Assembly (NCBI GenBank): GCA_028872645.1
Contig: JAPKDK010000153.1
Span: 1 to 7,028 of the forward strand
Length of the DNA: 7,028 nt
Source of the DNA: Verrucomicrobiota bacterium
GTDB lineage: Bacteria > Verrucomicrobiota > Verrucomicrobiia > Limisphaerales > UBA1100
Direction: 5' to 3'
The position numbers and the translations under genes were made by a program. The notes under the pieces are model-generated. The model was not told the DNA's origin. It did not search any database and saw only the letters and a list, made by a program, of their open reading frames with translations. This document shows positions 5,793 through 7,028 of the stretch, piece after piece (the stretch's first letter is position 1; every line of letters starts with the position of its first letter).

Positions 5793-6416
5793 ATGTGCGG
5801 GCGCTATTCTGAAACTGTTGATCCCATGGAACTGGCCGCCGTGTTGTCGATAGAGCTCTGCACGTACGAATTCACCCCGCGCCCGATGATTGCGCCCACG
5901 CAAATGGCCCCGGTCATCCTGCGCGAAAATGGCCGCACTGAATTGCGCCCCATGCGTTGGGGCCTCATCCCGCATTGGGCCGAGGACGAAAAAATCGGCA
6001 GCAATCTCATCAACGCCCGCAGCGAAACCGCCGCGCAAAAGCCTGCCTTCCGCGAGGCATGGCAAAGCCGCCGTTGCCTTATCCCGGCCACTGGTTTCTA
6101 CGAATGGAATCATCGTGACGGTGGCAGGCAACCCTATCATTTTCATATTCCATCACGGCCTATTTTTTGTTTTGCCGGCCTCTGGGAGCGTTGGCACCGT
6201 CCGGCTGCCAAGCAGGCTGAATTGTTTGAAGATGCTTTCGAGCCTCCACCCTCCGTGTTGGAGACCTTCACTATCCTCACCACCGAGCCCAACGCCGTGG
6301 TGGAAGGATATCACGACCGAATGCCGGTGATGTTGGCAGGGGAAATGAAAGGCTGGCTCGAAAACAAGAGCGAAATCCCCAAGTACAATGGGGATTTGGA
6401 TGTGGAACGGGTGTAG
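5793..6416 (+). CDS. SRAP family protein (SOS response-associated peptidase, YedK/HMCES type)
   Basis: Protein that senses abasic sites in single-stranded DNA: in this family the N-terminal cysteine, exposed after Met removal, forms a thiazolidine crosslink with the ring-opened sugar and shields the lesion. The 207 residues carry the whole active site: Cys2 in MCGRY, Asn74 in NARSE (74-78), Glu104 in GFYEW (101-105) and His174 in HDRMPV (174-179). Also conserved are APTQMAPVI and RPMRWGLIPHWA (52-63). The length is near that of E. coli YedK (about 222 residues). The start at 5793 is fixed because Cys must be residue 2. No Shine-Dalgarno lies upstream; instead an inverted repeat ends 2 bp before the ATG. 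The name 'peptidase' reflects an older proposal; the crosslinking role is the better supported one. Confidence 0.95.
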   Translation: MCGRYSETVDPMELAAVLSIELCTYEFTPRPMIAPTQMAPVILRENGRTELRPMRWGLIPHWAEDEKIGSNLINARSETAAQKPAFREAWQSRRCLIPATGFYEWNHRDGGRQPYHFHIPSRPIFCFAGLWERWHRPAAKQAELFEDAFEPPPSVLETFTILTTEPNAVVEGYHDRMPVMLAGEMKGWLENKSEIPKYNGDLDVERV

Positions 6417-6716
6417 CCTGTTTTAGCAAACGGTTGCTTGGGAATCAGTCGGCTAGGGGCGCGATTAAGGTTTTTGGCCGCCCTGTTGCCCTTCGTCCAG
6501 CACAGCCGAATGGCCAAAATGCCGGGGGACAAGGGGTTTGAGTTTAAGGTGGAATTAGGAGGAAAATAAACAATGTAGCCCGGGCCTGTGGCCTGGGTGG
6601 TTTCGCAAGGGCGCGTTTGCAACGCGCGTCCCGGGGCCGCCAACCGGGGCTACAAACGAACCTCAAATCAATTCCCAAGGCTTGGAATTTCTGCTCGTCT
6701 CCTTCAATCTTCCCGC
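6417..6716. other. 300-bp intergenic region holding a REPIN-like repeat
   Basis: Between the SRAP stop and the GTG of the DUF192 gene. Bases 6417-6573 show no convincing gene. A small AGCAA/TTGCT stem (6425-6438) has no T run after it. AGGAGG sits at 6557-6562, but the ATG 10 bp later (6573) is followed at once by TAG. The palindromic repeat fills 6574-6654. Bases 6655-6716 are open in the DUF192 frame but look unlike a signal peptide and are taken as leader. Confidence 0.5.
6574..6654. repeat. REPIN-like element: two inverted GTAG-type REP sequences around a central hairpin
   Basis: The 81-bp unit starts with TGTAGCCC (6574-6581) and ends with its exact complement GGGCTACA (6647-6654). The left half is a textbook REP layout: GTAG (6575-6578), then an 8-bp stem CCCGGGCC/GGCCTGGG (6579-6586, 6590-6597, one G-T pair) with loop TGT. 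In the centre GCGCGTT/AACGCGC (6611-6617, 6621-6627) form a perfect 7-bp hairpin with loop TGC. The right half, read on the minus strand, again has GTAG followed by an imperfect stem (CCCGG 6630-6634 / CCGGG 6644-6648). Paired inverted REPs of this type are usually moved by RAYT (Y1-Tnp REP) transposases encoded elsewhere. It may also act as a transcript-end structure for the SRAP mRNA. Confidence 0.7.
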
Positions 6717-7028
6717 GTGCGGATTTACCTTTTAACCCTCGTGCTCACCTTCGGTTGCAGTAAACCGTCTCTCGCGCCTTTGCCCGCGCCCGCGGTGGCT
6801 TATGCGAGCGACATCACGGAAGCGCAGCCGAAGCTGGCCACGATTAAACTTTTTGTGGGCGCAGTCGAGATGGAGGTGGAACAGGCACTGACGCAACGGC
6901 AAATCAAAACGGGCATGATGTTTCGCAAAACGATGGGCGAAAATTCGGGGATGCTTTTTGTGTTCAACCGCGCCAAGCAACAAGGGTTTTGGATGAAAAA
7001 TTGTATCGTGCCGATGAGCGCCGCGTAC
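6717..7028 (+). CDS. DUF192 family lipoprotein, 3'-truncated by window edge
   Basis: A start codon other than ATG makes this gene easy to miss. From the GTG at 6717 the frame is open to the window end (104 codons). Residues 1-13 are a short hydrophobic signal (RIYLLTLVLTFG) followed by Cys14, a plausible lipobox cysteine although Thr at -3 is not the usual Leu. A Pro/Ala-rich linker runs to about residue 40. From residue 41 the DUF192 domain begins: TIKLFVGAVEMEVEQALTQ, TGMMFRKTMGENSGMLFVF (65-83) and FWMKNCIVPM (91-100), matching the family pattern of a GM-rich segment and an FWMKN segment. Function in bacteria is not established; the protein probably sits at the membrane facing the periplasm. 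The start is inferred, as no ribosome binding site is visible and the frame stays open further upstream. Confidence 0.82.
   Translation, partial: MRIYLLTLVLTFGCSKPSLAPLPAPAVAYASDITEAQPKLATIKLFVGAVEMEVEQALTQRQIKTGMMFRKTMGENSGMLFVFNRAKQQGFWMKNCIVPMSAAY

Noticed and set aside
5706..6146. A 146-codon minus-strand frame across the SRAP start and upstream region
   Set aside because: It overlaps the strongly supported SRAP gene, has low-complexity composition, and has no family resemblance.
6425..6438. AGCAA/TTGCT stem after the SRAP stop as a terminator
   Set aside because: The stem is short and AT-rich, and the T run is on its wrong side for the plus strand.
1..7028. CRISPR arrays, rRNA genes, or a defence system
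   Set aside because: No regularly spaced repeats, no rRNA sequence, and no nuclease, helicase, toxin or other defence-type gene is visible.

Overview
The window looks like a chromosomal segment of a bacterium of the Planctomycetota-Verrucomicrobiota group, with Verrucomicrobiota my best guess. The evidence is an adjacent DUF1592 (c-type cytochrome) and DUF1552 (Tat-exported) gene pair, which is most abundant in those phyla, the near absence of Shine-Dalgarno sequences before the genes, and fairly GC-rich housekeeping genes. The phylum call is an inference, because no rRNA or marker gene is present.

Layout. Bases 1-659 are the 3' part of a formamidopyrimidine-DNA glycosylase gene (mutM/fpg). 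A good promoter (666-694) then leads into a complete tRNA-Asn(GTT) with encoded CCA (709-783). A 210-bp non-coding stretch and a two-gene operon follow: a 770-residue exported protein with two CXXCH heme motifs and DUF1592/1588/1585 domains (995-3307), and 12 bp later a 478-residue DUF1552 protein with a twin-arginine signal (3320-4756). At 4859-4884 the 3' end of the tRNA-Asn reappears as a 26-bp direct repeat (25/26 identical). The chromosome then continues with a minus-strand short-chain dehydrogenase of L-fucose dehydrogenase type (4902-5687), a divergent SRAP/YedK-type abasic-site protein (5793-6416), an 81-bp REPIN-like palindromic repeat (6574-6654), and the start of a DUF192 lipoprotein gene (GTG at 6717, running off the window end).

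Main conclusion. The 4,096 bp between the tRNA-Asn 3' end and its duplicated copy look like a small genomic islet integrated at a tRNA gene, with 763-788 and 4859-4884 as attachment-site repeats. Its cargo is only the DUF1592-DUF1552 operon, and it carries no integrase. Hand counts of sample rows give about 47% GC inside against about 67% in flanking genes, which agrees with separate ancestry. A tRNA-borne, integrase-less carrier for this large and poorly understood gene pair is the most interesting thing in the window.

How the genes work together. The islet operon probably makes a periplasmic pair: a c-type cytochrome-like protein and a folded Tat substrate, with unknown substrate. In the inferred ancestral chromosome, mutM, tRNA-Asn, the dehydrogenase and the SRAP gene would lie within about 2.5 kb. 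MutM and SRAP proteins both deal with damaged or abasic DNA, but they are not in one operon.
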